A DNA stretch of 64,000 nucleotides from Microbacterium oleivorans (GTDB lineage: Bacteria > Actinomycetota > Actinomycetes > Actinomycetales > Microbacteriaceae). The stretch spans positions 150,387 to 214,386 of the forward strand of contig NZ_LSTV01000005.1 in assembly GCF_001644225.1 (NCBI RefSeq). Reading direction: 5' to 3'. Both the position numbers and the translations under genes were made by a program. Positions within the stretch are counted from its first letter, which is position 1. Each line of letters opens with the position of its first letter. This document shows positions 1-8,123 of the stretch, piece by piece. The notes under the pieces were generated by a model that was given only the letters and a program-made list of their open reading frames with translations, did no database searches and was not told the DNA's origin.

Positions 1-533
1 AGAACGACTTCGGTCCGTGCCGCGAGATTCGGTAGCACGTGTCGGATGGTCGCCTGGCTGAAGCGGCTATTGACCAGAACCTCGTCCGACAGCAGATGAG
101 GGAGGTACAGCAGCCGGTTGACCAGAGCGTTCCCGGATGCCTCCGCTTCATGCACGTGGCTGATCACGGAAGCACGTCGCAGTCGTGCGATGAGGGGCCA
201 CAGGGGAATGGTGATGGTGCTCACGTACACCGCGTCCGGCCGGACACGGCGCATGATGCGCCACGCCGAACCGAGTCCTCGGAACGTCTCCCTGATCAGG
301 CGGATCCACCCCGAAGGTCGCAGGAGCGCCTTGCGCAGCACGAGACCGGGTGCGATGACCACGTCGGCGCCGAGCGAGCGGAGCTCGTCGATGAGCGGAC
401 CGTTCGTAGGGATCGCGACGACCACGCGTGACCCGCCGTCGATGAGACCGGCGACCGATTCGCGGAACATCCGATCCGATCCGAACAGCTCGGCACCCGG
501 ATGGGCCGCGAGGACCGTCCTCGGCGTGGTCAC
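1..533 (-). CDS. Glycosyltransferase family 4-like protein, N-terminal part (runs off the window)
   Basis: Seen: a GTG at 533 opens a frame of 177 codons that is still open at base 1, so the C-terminal half lies outside the window. It begins inside the stop of the upstream gene (4-nt GTGA overlap), which implies translational coupling. The visible part fits the N-terminal Rossmann domain of GT-B enzymes: an early HPGAELFGSDRM stretch near residue 11, a VSTI strand near 105, then VHEAEASG and VLVNSRFS segments near 130-160, typical of GT4 transferases. Inferred role: cytoplasmic sugar transfer to a lipid-linked exopolysaccharide repeat unit. The acceptor and donor sugars cannot be read from this part. 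Confidence 0.7.
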   Translation of the reverse strand, partial: MTTPRTVLAAHPGAELFGSDRMFRESVAGLIDGGSRVVVAIPTNGPLIDELRSLGADVVIAPGLVLRKALLRPSGWIRLIRETFRGLGSAWRIMRRVRPDAVYVSTITIPLWPLIARLRRASVISHVHEAEASGNALVNRLLYLPHLLSDEVLVNSRFSQATIRHVLPNLAARTEVV

Positions 534-1678
534 AGGACACCGGCCATCGTCAGGACCGACGCGAGCGCCGTCGTCGCCGCGGCCGCGTTCGGAGCGTGGT
601 CGTGGTGGGCGCGCTTCCCCCTGCGAGCGCGAACGGTGTCAGCGAGATCTTCGTCGCTGACCCCCTCGACCTGTGGTGGGGAGGGGCAGACAGAGAACAC
701 GTCGGCGGTCTTCGCGACGCCAGGGGTGAGCACGGGCGTCCCGAACGAGCCCGCGACGATCGCGACATGCGGGCTCGTCGTGAACACGACCCCTGCGGAC
801 GCAAGGACGTAGATGATCTCCTCCGCCTTCAATCCGATGAGAGCGCTGGTCCTCGTCCGCTGAGCTGCGGCGGTGAGCGCTCGGTCCTCGCCCGCATGCG
901 CACCGAGCGACAGGACCGCGACTGGCAAGCCTCTCAGAGAGCGGAGCGCCGCCTCGACACGCGCTTCCGGCCAGCCGTGGATCGCTGCTGCATGGAAGAC
1001 GACGAGCGGTTCGTCCACACCGAGCCGGTCTCGCACGATCTGATGGCCGCGCTCGGCGGATGCGGGCTGGTCTGAGAGGGCGGGATGGGCGAAGAACATG
1101 TCGGGCGCGCGGACGATGCGTTCGGGGCGCACGCCGGCGGCCTCGAACTGATGCGCGGCGTCGGACGTCCGAACCCAGACGCCCTCCAGGCGACTCACCG
1201 CGGCGCGGGCTCGAGCGTCGTGCGCCATTCGACGCGCCCCGACGGACACCAGAACGGTCGGCGTCCCGGGCACCCAATCCGCGTCGGGAAGCCACGCACC
1301 CGGCCCGGTGAGGAAGTGCCTCCGCGCGAACAGTTCGGCGCGCAGGCGAAGAAGACGACCTCGGCGCTGGTCCTCCGGAATCGCCATGTGATCGAGTGCG
1401 ACGGTGGCGGTGTCCAGCCGGATCAGATCCCCGCCCCCGACGAGCACCGCGGAGACCTTCGAGCGGCGGATCTCGCGGAGCGGTCGGATCGGCTCCCCGG
1501 CGAGGGTGGCACCGGCGAGCGGGGCGAAGTGGGCGACTTCAGCCTCCATCCCGATGCGACGGAGAAGACGCCGGGTGACGCCCGGATACAGCCGGTCGCT
1601 CCAGTTGGACACGGAGAAATCGCCGACCTGGGCGAGCTTCACGGTCGTCGAGCGTGCCGATCTCTCATCGGCCGACAC
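530..1678 (-). CDS. Polysaccharide pyruvyl transferase family protein
   Basis: A 382-residue soluble protein that fits the polysaccharide pyruvyl transferase (CsaB/WcaK) family in length and layout. A VLVGGGDLIRLD segment near residue 80 matches the family's glycine-rich loop, and the C-terminal half has VVFTTSPHVAIVAGSFGTPVL near 300, where the family places its S-x-H-xx-I-A-xxxG motif. Such enzymes add ketal pyruvate from phosphoenolpyruvate to a sugar of a surface polysaccharide. The GTG start lies one base after the flippase stop; a GTG 12 codons later (VKLAQVGD) is an alternative start. The family call is fairly secure, the exact reaction is inferred. Confidence 0.72.
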   Translation of the reverse strand: MSADERSARSTTVKLAQVGDFSVSNWSDRLYPGVTRRLLRRIGMEAEVAHFAPLAGATLAGEPIRPLREIRRSKVSAVLVGGGDLIRLDTATVALDHMAIPEDQRRGRLLRLRAELFARRHFLTGPGAWLPDADWVPGTPTVLVSVGARRMAHDARARAAVSRLEGVWVRTSDAAHQFEAAGVRPERIVRAPDMFFAHPALSDQPASAERGHQIVRDRLGVDEPLVVFHAAAIHGWPEARVEAALRSLRGLPVAVLSLGAHAGEDRALTAAAQRTRTSALIGLKAEEIIYVLASAGVVFTTSPHVAIVAGSFGTPVLTPGVAKTADVFSVCPSPPQVEGVSDEDLADTVRARRGKRAHHDHAPNAAAATTALASVLTMAGVL

Positions 1679-1679
1679 G

Positions 1680-3113
1680 TCACTGATGATGGGCTCCTGA
1701 CTCGGGGATCTCGTCCGCGAGTGCAGCCCGGCGGGAGCGATACCGGACGAGAAGGACGTTGGGTACGAGCTGGCACGTGACGACGGCGACGATCGAGCCG
1801 ATGAGCGGGCCCGGGGCGCCGAGAGTCGGCGTGAGACCGATCGTGAGGCCGAGGTTCACCGGCAACAGCACGACCGCGCATGCTGCTTGGAAGGTGAGCC
1901 CCCGGGGGTCCGTGAGAGCCATGCCGTAGGGCTGTTTGATCGCCTGGACGATGATGAAGACACCGCCGGCCACGAGGATGGGCCAGCCGAGTTCAATCCG
2001 ACCGCCTGATGCGAGGTCCGCCAGCCATCCCGAGAACATGAAGATCACCGCGCCGCCGCCCATCGCGAGCGCTGCGAACATTCCCGCCATGGCGTGCGGC
2101 GAGAACGGCGTGGCTGTGCCCGCTGAGCGTGCACGGGCGAAGACGGGCCACAGGGACATGCCGGCGGTGGCGAGGACTCCCAGCGCGGGCGTGAACATCT
2201 GCATCGCCAGGCTGTACTCGGTCAGGTCGTCGAGGGAACCCAGGTGGCTCAGCACGAGCCGGTCGGAGGACATGGCGAGGGGGAGCGCGATCATCTGGAC
2301 GAGCAGAGGCCACGCGACATTGAAGACGCGCTCGCCGCGTACGCGGGGATTCAGACTTTCTCGAACGGCGACACCGATCGTGGGGGAGATGCGACGCACC
2401 GCGATGACGAAGGCGATGGCGCTGATCAGGAACGTGCTCGCGTACGACGCGACGGCGATGTACCCGCCGTCGGCGCCGGCCGAGATCGTCAGCCAGAGCA
2501 CGACGAGAACGACCGGCGTCTGCAATGCGCCGAGGAGGACGACGAGCGTGTTCAGGCCGAGCGCGATCAAGATGCGCTGCGCGAAGGAGATGAGCAGATT
2601 GAGCGCGAAGATCGCGAGGCAGAGCGTCGCGGCGAGGGCGCCGGATCCGAGGCTCAACCCGTCGCCGAGTAGTACGTCCCAGTAGCCGAGCGCATAGATC
2701 CCGACCGCGACCGTGAGGAGCACGATCGCGCAGCACACGAGCAGGCGCATGCAGGAGACCAGGACGCCGCGGAGCACCGGATCGGTCCGGGGGTTTCTGG
2801 CGGCGGAAGCGGCGTTCAGGATCGCGGCCGACAGCCCGAGGTCCGTGAACGGCAGGAGCGCGGCGATGCCGACGAGGAGCGTGTACTGGGCGTACGTCGC
2901 CTCGCCGTAGTTGTCGAGGATGAGCCGCGTGACGACGATGCCGAGGAACGCACTCACCGGCATCACCATCAGTCGGGCGATCGCGCTGCCGCCGACCGAC
3001 GTGAGCATTCCGCGTTTTGTCGCGAGTCGCCGTTCGATGCCTGCGTCGATGTCCGCCGCGACGACGTCGATCGCGGGGGACTCGGGATCTCGGGTCGTGT
3101 CGGGCGCCGTCAT
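1680..3113 (-). CDS. Wzx-type polysaccharide flippase (MOP superfamily)
   Basis: 477 residues with a charged cytoplasmic N-terminus of about 35 residues, followed by roughly 12-14 hydrophobic segments spread to the C-terminus. This is the size and profile of oligosaccharide flippases (polysaccharide biosynthesis family of the MOP superfamily). The first segments (RLMVMPVSAFLGIVVTRLIL, then YAQYTLLVGIAALLPFTDLG) carry the usual family pattern. It would move the undecaprenyl-linked repeat unit across the membrane. Its start overlaps the upstream glycosyltransferase stop by 4 nt. The frequent GGATGCC word of this genome is absent from the whole gene, which hints at a more recent origin than its neighbours. 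Confidence 0.8.
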   Translation of the reverse strand: MTAPDTTRDPESPAIDVVAADIDAGIERRLATKRGMLTSVGGSAIARLMVMPVSAFLGIVVTRLILDNYGEATYAQYTLLVGIAALLPFTDLGLSAAILNAASAARNPRTDPVLRGVLVSCMRLLVCCAIVLLTVAVGIYALGYWDVLLGDGLSLGSGALAATLCLAIFALNLLISFAQRILIALGLNTLVVLLGALQTPVVLVVLWLTISAGADGGYIAVASYASTFLISAIAFVIAVRRISPTIGVAVRESLNPRVRGERVFNVAWPLLVQMIALPLAMSSDRLVLSHLGSLDDLTEYSLAMQMFTPALGVLATAGMSLWPVFARARSAGTATPFSPHAMAGMFAALAMGGGAVIFMFSGWLADLASGGRIELGWPILVAGGVFIIVQAIKQPYGMALTDPRGLTFQAACAVVLLPVNLGLTIGLTPTLGAPGPLIGSIVAVVTCQLVPNVLLVRYRSRRAALADEIPESGAHHQ

Positions 3114-4351
3114 CCGCCGGTCACCGTGTCGCTCGCGTGCCGTCGCGCACGACGCCCGAGCAGGTGCATCGACTCGCCGCGGGCGAGTCGGACGGCGAGG
3201 TCCTCGTAGTCGGTCGCGATGTCGTCCCAGCGGAACGCCTCGCGGGCGCGCTCGCGGACGATCCGCCCCATCACGGTGGCGTCGGCGGGGTCGCCCTCGA
3301 GGGTCGCGAAGTGCCGGCCGGCTTCGGCGGCATCCGCGAAGAACAGCCCGTGCTCGGCCAGCGTCTCGTGGTTGAAGCCGACGTCGTACGCCAGGACCGC
3401 GGTGCCGGCACCCATCGCCCGCAGGAGTGAGGGATTCGTGCCGCCGACGGAGTGCCCGTGCACGTACGTGAGCGCGTGGAAGTACAAGGCATCGAGCAAA
3501 TCCTGGTCGTACACCCCGCCGAGGAAGCGGATGCGAGGATCATCGCCTGCCGCGGCTCGGATCCGCTCCGTGTACTCGGCGGCGTACGGGGCCGAGCCGA
3601 CGACGACCAGTGGCATCGTGGCCGAGCTGGCGCGGTATCCCTCGACGATCTCGAGCACGTGATTCTCGGGCTCGAACCGGGCGACCACGAGGTGGTATCC
3701 GCCCGGTGCCAGGCCGAGGGAGCGGATGCCGTCGGCCGGGGCGTCCTCGAGGATCGGGGCGCCGTAGCGGATGAGCTCGGTCGGCACGCCGAACTCGCGG
3801 TCGTAGTAGTCGCGGATGCCGGGGGCGTCGGCGATGAGCGCGTCGGCGGTGCGGACGCCGAACTCCTCCGCCCAGCGGTAGTACGCCTTGCCGCGTCGGC
3901 CCCACTTCGACCGCTTCCATTCCAGGCCGTCCATGTGCAGGGCGGTCGGGATGCCGCGGGCGCGGAGTACCGGCAGGAACGGCGAGTTCGCGGCGTTGAA
4001 GACGAAGGCGGCATCCGGTCGGCGGCCGAACACGGCGTGCACGGTCGAGAGCCCGGTGTGGCTCAGCGTTTCGAGCTGCTTCACCTGGAGGGCCGGCAGG
4101 TGGACGACCTTCATGCCGAGGTACTCGCGGGCTCGGCTCTCGGAGCCCCGCGTGTACACCGTGACACCGTGTCCGCGCTCGACGAGCCGACGACCGATCT
4201 CCTCGACCGCCGTCTCGAAGCCGCCGTACGAGGCCGGGACCCCGCGGGTGCCGATCATCGCGATCTCGAGCGTCCGCGTAGCGCGGGGCCGCTCGTCCTG
4301 GGCGAGGCGGACCGGCTCGCTGTCGAGCCGCCGCGGGATTTCGATGACCAT
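3110..4351 (-). CDS. DUF1972 glycosyltransferase (rhamnosyltransferase-like, GT4)
   Basis: 413 residues from the ATG at 4351; the longer open frame upstream reads as a shadow of the next gene and is rejected. Residues 30-70 carry EIAMIGTRGVPASYGGFET, the hallmark of the DUF1972 domain that starts rhamnosyltransferase-like enzymes of streptococcal capsule clusters. The C-terminal half holds a GT4 domain with HGHSVGGTNPSLLRAMGAG near residue 320, the nucleotide-sugar binding region. It probably adds the second sugar, often a deoxyhexose, to the lipid-linked primer. The start overlaps the sugar transferase stop by one base (TGATG), so both are translated together. Confidence 0.85.
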   Translation of the reverse strand: MVIEIPRRLDSEPVRLAQDERPRATRTLEIAMIGTRGVPASYGGFETAVEEIGRRLVERGHGVTVYTRGSESRAREYLGMKVVHLPALQVKQLETLSHTGLSTVHAVFGRRPDAAFVFNAANSPFLPVLRARGIPTALHMDGLEWKRSKWGRRGKAYYRWAEEFGVRTADALIADAPGIRDYYDREFGVPTELIRYGAPILEDAPADGIRSLGLAPGGYHLVVARFEPENHVLEIVEGYRASSATMPLVVVGSAPYAAEYTERIRAAAGDDPRIRFLGGVYDQDLLDALYFHALTYVHGHSVGGTNPSLLRAMGAGTAVLAYDVGFNHETLAEHGLFFADAAEAGRHFATLEGDPADATVMGRIVRERAREAFRWDDIATDYEDLAVRLARGESMHLLGRRARRHASDTVTGG

Positions 4352-5877
4352 CAGTACGCTCCCTCGGTGGTGACCATGACCTTGGCGGTCCGCCACATCA
4401 GGACCAGGTCCGTCATGACGGTCCAGTTCTCGACGTAGCGGAGATCGAGCCGGACGCTCTCCTCCCAGGAGAGATCGCTGCGTCCGCCGACCTGCCAGGG
4501 GCCGGTGATGCCCGGCTTGATGTAGAGACGGCGCGACACGGTGCCGTCGTAGGCGATGACCTCGGACGGCAGCGGCGGGCGCGGACCGACGACACTCATG
4601 TCGCCGCGCAGCACGTTCCAGAACTGCGGAACCTCGTCGAGCGAGAACGACCGCAGGAACCGGCCGACCCTCGTCACGCGCGGATCGCGCCGGAGCTTGA
4701 AGAGGGGCCCCGACCCCTCGTTGTGGGCGAGGAGCGCCGCGAGTTCGGCCTCGGCATCCACTCGCATCGTCCGGAACTTCAGCATCGCGAACTCGCGTCC
4801 ATCGCGGCCGACGCGCGCCTGGCGGAAGAAGACGGGACCGCCGTCGTCGGCCGTGATCGCGATCGCGATCACGAGCGCGATCGGCGCGAACAGGACGAGG
4901 GCGGCGAGCGACGCGAGGATGTCGAGCGCCCGCTTCACGTAGAAGGCGGCACCCTCGAAGCTCGGGAGCTTGACGTGGATGAGCGGCATCCCCTCGACGG
5001 GGCGCAACGACATGCGCGGCCCGGCGACGTCGGTCAGGCGGCTCGAGATCACGAGCTCGGCCGCGGTGCCCTCGAGCGCCCACGCGAGCCGCTTCACGTA
5101 CGCCGGGTCGCCGGCGGGCTGGCTCGCGACCACGATCGTGTCGCTCTCGTGGATCGCAGCGGCACGCAGGACGGCGTCATCGCCGCGCGTGACCGGGTAC
5201 ACGACGTCGTCGACGGTGAGCGAGTCGCTGTCGTCGTCGAGCAGGGCCACGCCGACGACGAGGTATCCCAGCTGACCGGCCGGTCCGAGCGAGCGGATCG
5301 CGTATTCCACGTCGTCCCGCGAGCCGACGACGACGGTGCGCGAGGCGTACCGGCCTTCGGCGCGCTGGCTGATGAGCCATCGCCGCCATGCCCACCGCGA
5401 GGCGAGGAGCGCCAGGGTGCCGAGCGGCAGCGCAGTGAACAGCTGCGCACGGATGCCGTGCCATTCGAACATCACGAAGACGATCGCGAGCAGCCCGAAC
5501 GCGAGCCCGGTTGCATGGGCGACGCGCGCGTACTCCGTGGGTCCGGTCCCGACGACCGTCGTCGACCGGGTGTTGAAGAGCCCGAGCGAGATGAGCCAGA
5601 TCATCGCGGTCGCGACGGCGATGAGGACCCGGCTGCGGACGGCGATGTCGCCGGGCGCAGCGGCGGTGACCGAGACGATGGTCGCGAAGGTGCAGGACAC
5701 CGCCACGACGACGGCGTCGTTCACGCGGAGCCGCGTGCGGAACCGTCGCTCCCACTGCAGGCGGCCGACGAGCGCCGCCGAGGCGCGAGGCGCCTCAGTC
5801 GTCGCGGTGCGCGACGCCGTCTTCGGGGCGAGCCCGGGCAGCGTGAGACCCGGTGCGATGCCGTCGACCGCGGTCAC
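4351..5877 (-). CDS. Exopolysaccharide initiating sugar transferase (undecaprenyl-phosphate glycosyl-1-phosphate transferase)
   Basis: 508 residues from a GTG at 5877 that follows a GGGGA ribosome site by seven bases; the frame runs on upstream to 6051 but that part is low-complexity and probably untranslated. N-terminal: four or five membrane segments (about residues 40-150), then a CoA-binding-like Rossmann domain, then a bacterial sugar transferase domain with KFRTMRVDAEAEL, RSFSLDEVPQFWNVL, GDMSVVGPRPPLP and KPGITGPWQVGGRS. This is the WbaP/CpsE architecture. It loads the first sugar phosphate onto undecaprenyl phosphate at the inner face of the membrane and is the first gene of the operon. 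Confidence 0.92.
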   Translation of the reverse strand: MTAVDGIAPGLTLPGLAPKTASRTATTEAPRASAALVGRLQWERRFRTRLRVNDAVVVAVSCTFATIVSVTAAAPGDIAVRSRVLIAVATAMIWLISLGLFNTRSTTVVGTGPTEYARVAHATGLAFGLLAIVFVMFEWHGIRAQLFTALPLGTLALLASRWAWRRWLISQRAEGRYASRTVVVGSRDDVEYAIRSLGPAGQLGYLVVGVALLDDDSDSLTVDDVVYPVTRGDDAVLRAAAIHESDTIVVASQPAGDPAYVKRLAWALEGTAAELVISSRLTDVAGPRMSLRPVEGMPLIHVKLPSFEGAAFYVKRALDILASLAALVLFAPIALVIAIAITADDGGPVFFRQARVGRDGREFAMLKFRTMRVDAEAELAALLAHNEGSGPLFKLRRDPRVTRVGRFLRSFSLDEVPQFWNVLRGDMSVVGPRPPLPSEVIAYDGTVSRRLYIKPGITGPWQVGGRSDLSWEESVRLDLRYVENWTVMTDLVLMWRTAKVMVTTEGAY

Positions 5878-5916
5878 CGAACGTCCCCATACACATCGGT
5901 CAGCTGCCGCATCATG

Positions 5917-5994
5917 CCCCCAAGCAATGTGCGTCACTGCATCCGCCCCCAAGGCGGCTGCATGTTCCCCAAGCGAGCTTCGCGGTCCCCCAAA
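5917..5994 (-). promoter_or_regulatory. Four TTGGGG direct repeats upstream of the exopolysaccharide operon
   Basis: Read on the minus strand, TTGGGG occurs four times (plus-strand CCCCAA ending at about 5923, 5952, 5972 and 5993), at spacings of about 29, 20 and 21 bases, i.e. close to whole helical turns. The array lies 40-120 bases before the GTG of the first operon gene, a position suited to a regulator-binding region. No database match is claimed; the repeats are seen, the function is inferred. Confidence 0.35.
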
Positions 5995-6148
5995 GACCTC
6001 CGCGCGACCCCCCGGCCGCGCGATCCACTCGGAGGCAACTGTAGCGCGCACCGGGCGAGCGTGCGAGTGCGATTCGTAAACCCGGCGTCAGTCGATGTTC
6101 ATCCGCCCCGCCGTCACCGCCCGCCGTACCCGGTGACGCGGCCGGGGG

Positions 6149-7843
6149 TCAGGCGCCGAACGCCCGCACGAGGGTGAGGAGCAGCGGCCCGACCCGGCCG
6201 TCCATGCGGAACCGCGCGAACCCCTCCGACACGGCCCGTCCGGTGCGCGAGGTGACGAACCACGGCGGTTTCGGCAGGGCCGAGAACCGGCCTCGTCCGA
6301 GCGAGCGCGGGAAGGGCCGGAACGGTCCGCGGACGACCGTCCGCTCGACCCCGTCGAGCAGCAGCGCGTTGTGCACGACTCCGATCCCGCTGGGCGCGTC
6401 GTCGATCGTGCCGCCCGGGTAGGCACCCCAGGTGGCGGTCGGGGTCAGGAATCCGAAGGCGGTCCACGCGTTGACGGCCACGGTGCCGTGGCGCAGGCGC
6501 GCGAGGGCGTCCTCGAAGCCGGGGCCGAGATCCCGCAAAGTCGCCGGGTCGATGAGGACGTTGGCGCCGAGGGTGCCGGTGAGCCGGTCGTTCGCGTGGG
6601 CGATCGCCGCGTCGAGGAACGCGGCCCCGGTGCCCGGGAGGTCGATGACGCCGAGCACGGGCGCGAAGTACTCCGTCGTCTCGATCTCGCCGCCGCCCGC
6701 CGCGATGGCGCGGGTGTCGCCGGCGAACCACGCGGCATCCGGGTACACGTCCCTCACGCGCTGCAGTCGGTCGGCGGCGTTCGGGTACCAGACGGGACGC
6801 TGCGGCGTCCGCCCGAAGGCCCGGTGCAGCTCGCGCACGAACTCCTCGCGCTGGTCCCAGTCGCGGCTGAGCAGCACGACCTGCCCGGCGATGCAGTTGT
6901 GCCCGCTGTTGTGCAGCCGCATCGTCGCGACGTGCTCCGCCTGGAACCGCAGGTCGGCCTTCGACCAGCGCCCCGGCACGACGATGATCGGCGACACCCC
7001 GCCGAGCTCGGCGGTGATCGGCACCCGCAGCCGGTCCTCGCCCGTTCCGACGATGGCGCGGAAGGTGGTCTCGGATCCGGTGATGTGGACGTGGTCGATC
7101 CCGGGATGCCGCGTGAGGTACGCCCCGACGTCGCCGCCGCCGCTCGCCACGGCGACGAGGCCCGCGCGGATCAGCGGTGCGAAGGCGCGCTCGAACACGG
7201 GCACGAGCGCGTCCTGCGTGGGGTTCACCTTCAGGAGCGCGACGCGCCCCTCGGCCAGCAACTCGTACAACACGTCGAGGAACGGGATCGAGGTGACGTT
7301 CCCGGCCCCGAGGACGAGGCCGACGCCGCCGGCGCGGTGCGGATGCCGCGACGCGAGGCCCGCGGCATCCCTCGCCTCGTGCGGGGTGACGCCGGGCTGC
7401 AGCCACACCTCGGCGGTGTACCCCGACAGCAGCAGGCGGTCCGAGGCGTTCAGGGGCGAGGAGTGCACGACGGTGCGTCCGCCGGGGCCGGTGCCGAGGC
7501 GGACGCCGGCGAGCGGGCTGCGTCCGCGCGCGAGGGCGTCCAGGCTGGCGGCGTACGCGTCGAGCGCGACGAGCGCCGCGTAGGGACCGGCAAGCCATTC
7601 CTCGCCAGCGAGCGGATGCCGCGGGTCGAGGCCCTTGCTCTCGGCGGCGACGCGCGCCCACTCCGCCGCGACCGCGCCGACGGCCGCGCGGACCTCGCGG
7701 AGCAGGTCGCGCCGGGCGGCCGCGGGGAGCGCGCGCCAGTCCGCGGAGCCGGTGCGCAGGCGCGCGAGCGCCGCGTCGAGGGCGGCGCGGGTGTCGGCGT
7801 CGGGGGAGAGGTCCCGGGGCGTGGCCGGTGACGTCGTCGTCAT
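6149..7843 (-). CDS. Aldehyde dehydrogenase superfamily protein
   Basis: 564 residues from the ATG at 7843. The aldehyde dehydrogenase fold is shown by the coenzyme-loop segment VHITGSETTFRAIVGTG near residue 245, the general-base Glu in ITAELGGVSP near 270, and the catalytic Cys in NSGHNCIAGQ near 305. At the C-terminus it departs from ordinary enzymes: the usual E-x-F-GP motif appears as TTEYFAPVLGV, and about 70 residues are added. Substrate unknown. It is the last gene of a three-gene operon, 19 bases after a glutaredoxin gene, so a thiol or redox link is possible. The longer upstream frame to 7987 overlaps the glutaredoxin and is rejected. Confidence 0.82.
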   Translation of the reverse strand: MTTTSPATPRDLSPDADTRAALDAALARLRTGSADWRALPAAARRDLLREVRAAVGAVAAEWARVAAESKGLDPRHPLAGEEWLAGPYAALVALDAYAASLDALARGRSPLAGVRLGTGPGGRTVVHSSPLNASDRLLLSGYTAEVWLQPGVTPHEARDAAGLASRHPHRAGGVGLVLGAGNVTSIPFLDVLYELLAEGRVALLKVNPTQDALVPVFERAFAPLIRAGLVAVASGGGDVGAYLTRHPGIDHVHITGSETTFRAIVGTGEDRLRVPITAELGGVSPIIVVPGRWSKADLRFQAEHVATMRLHNSGHNCIAGQVVLLSRDWDQREEFVRELHRAFGRTPQRPVWYPNAADRLQRVRDVYPDAAWFAGDTRAIAAGGGEIETTEYFAPVLGVIDLPGTGAAFLDAAIAHANDRLTGTLGANVLIDPATLRDLGPGFEDALARLRHGTVAVNAWTAFGFLTPTATWGAYPGGTIDDAPSGIGVVHNALLLDGVERTVVRGPFRPFPRSLGRGRFSALPKPPWFVTSRTGRAVSEGFARFRMDGRVGPLLLTLVRAFGA

Positions 7844-7862
7844 CGTCGCGGCGCGGGTCGGC

Positions 7863-8123
7863 TCAGATGAGCGAGAGTTCGCGGAGCTTCGCGGCGACGT
7901 CGTCGTTGCTCGGCTCGACGTGGTGCGTCGCGTCGGGGTAGACCACGACGGGGATGTTGGTGCGACCGGAGATCTCGCGGGCCACATCGGCGGCGTCGGG
8001 CTCGGCTTCGAGGTCGATGTAGCGGTAGTCGACTCCGAGGCTGTCGAGCTGCGCCTTCGTGCGGCGGCAGTCGCGGCACCAGTCGGCGCCGAACATCGTG
8101 ATCTGAGCGGACGTGTCGGTCAT
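7863..8123 (-). CDS. Glutaredoxin/mycoredoxin-like protein
   Basis: 86 residues with a thioredoxin fold. The ITMFGADWCRDCRRTKAQLD start carries a CxxC active site (Cys-Arg-Asp-Cys) after the first strand, and RTNIPVVVYPD supplies the cis-proline segment. Actinobacterial mycoredoxins of this size reduce mycothiol-mixed disulfides; the C-R-D-C variant is a common relative. The ATG at 8123 shares one base with the stop of the upstream glycosyltransferase. The large open frame that contains this gene continues as a shadow of that glycosyltransferase. Confidence 0.88.
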   Translation of the reverse strand: MTDTSAQITMFGADWCRDCRRTKAQLDSLGVDYRYIDLEAEPDAADVAREISGRTNIPVVVYPDATHHVEPSNDDVAAKLRELSLI

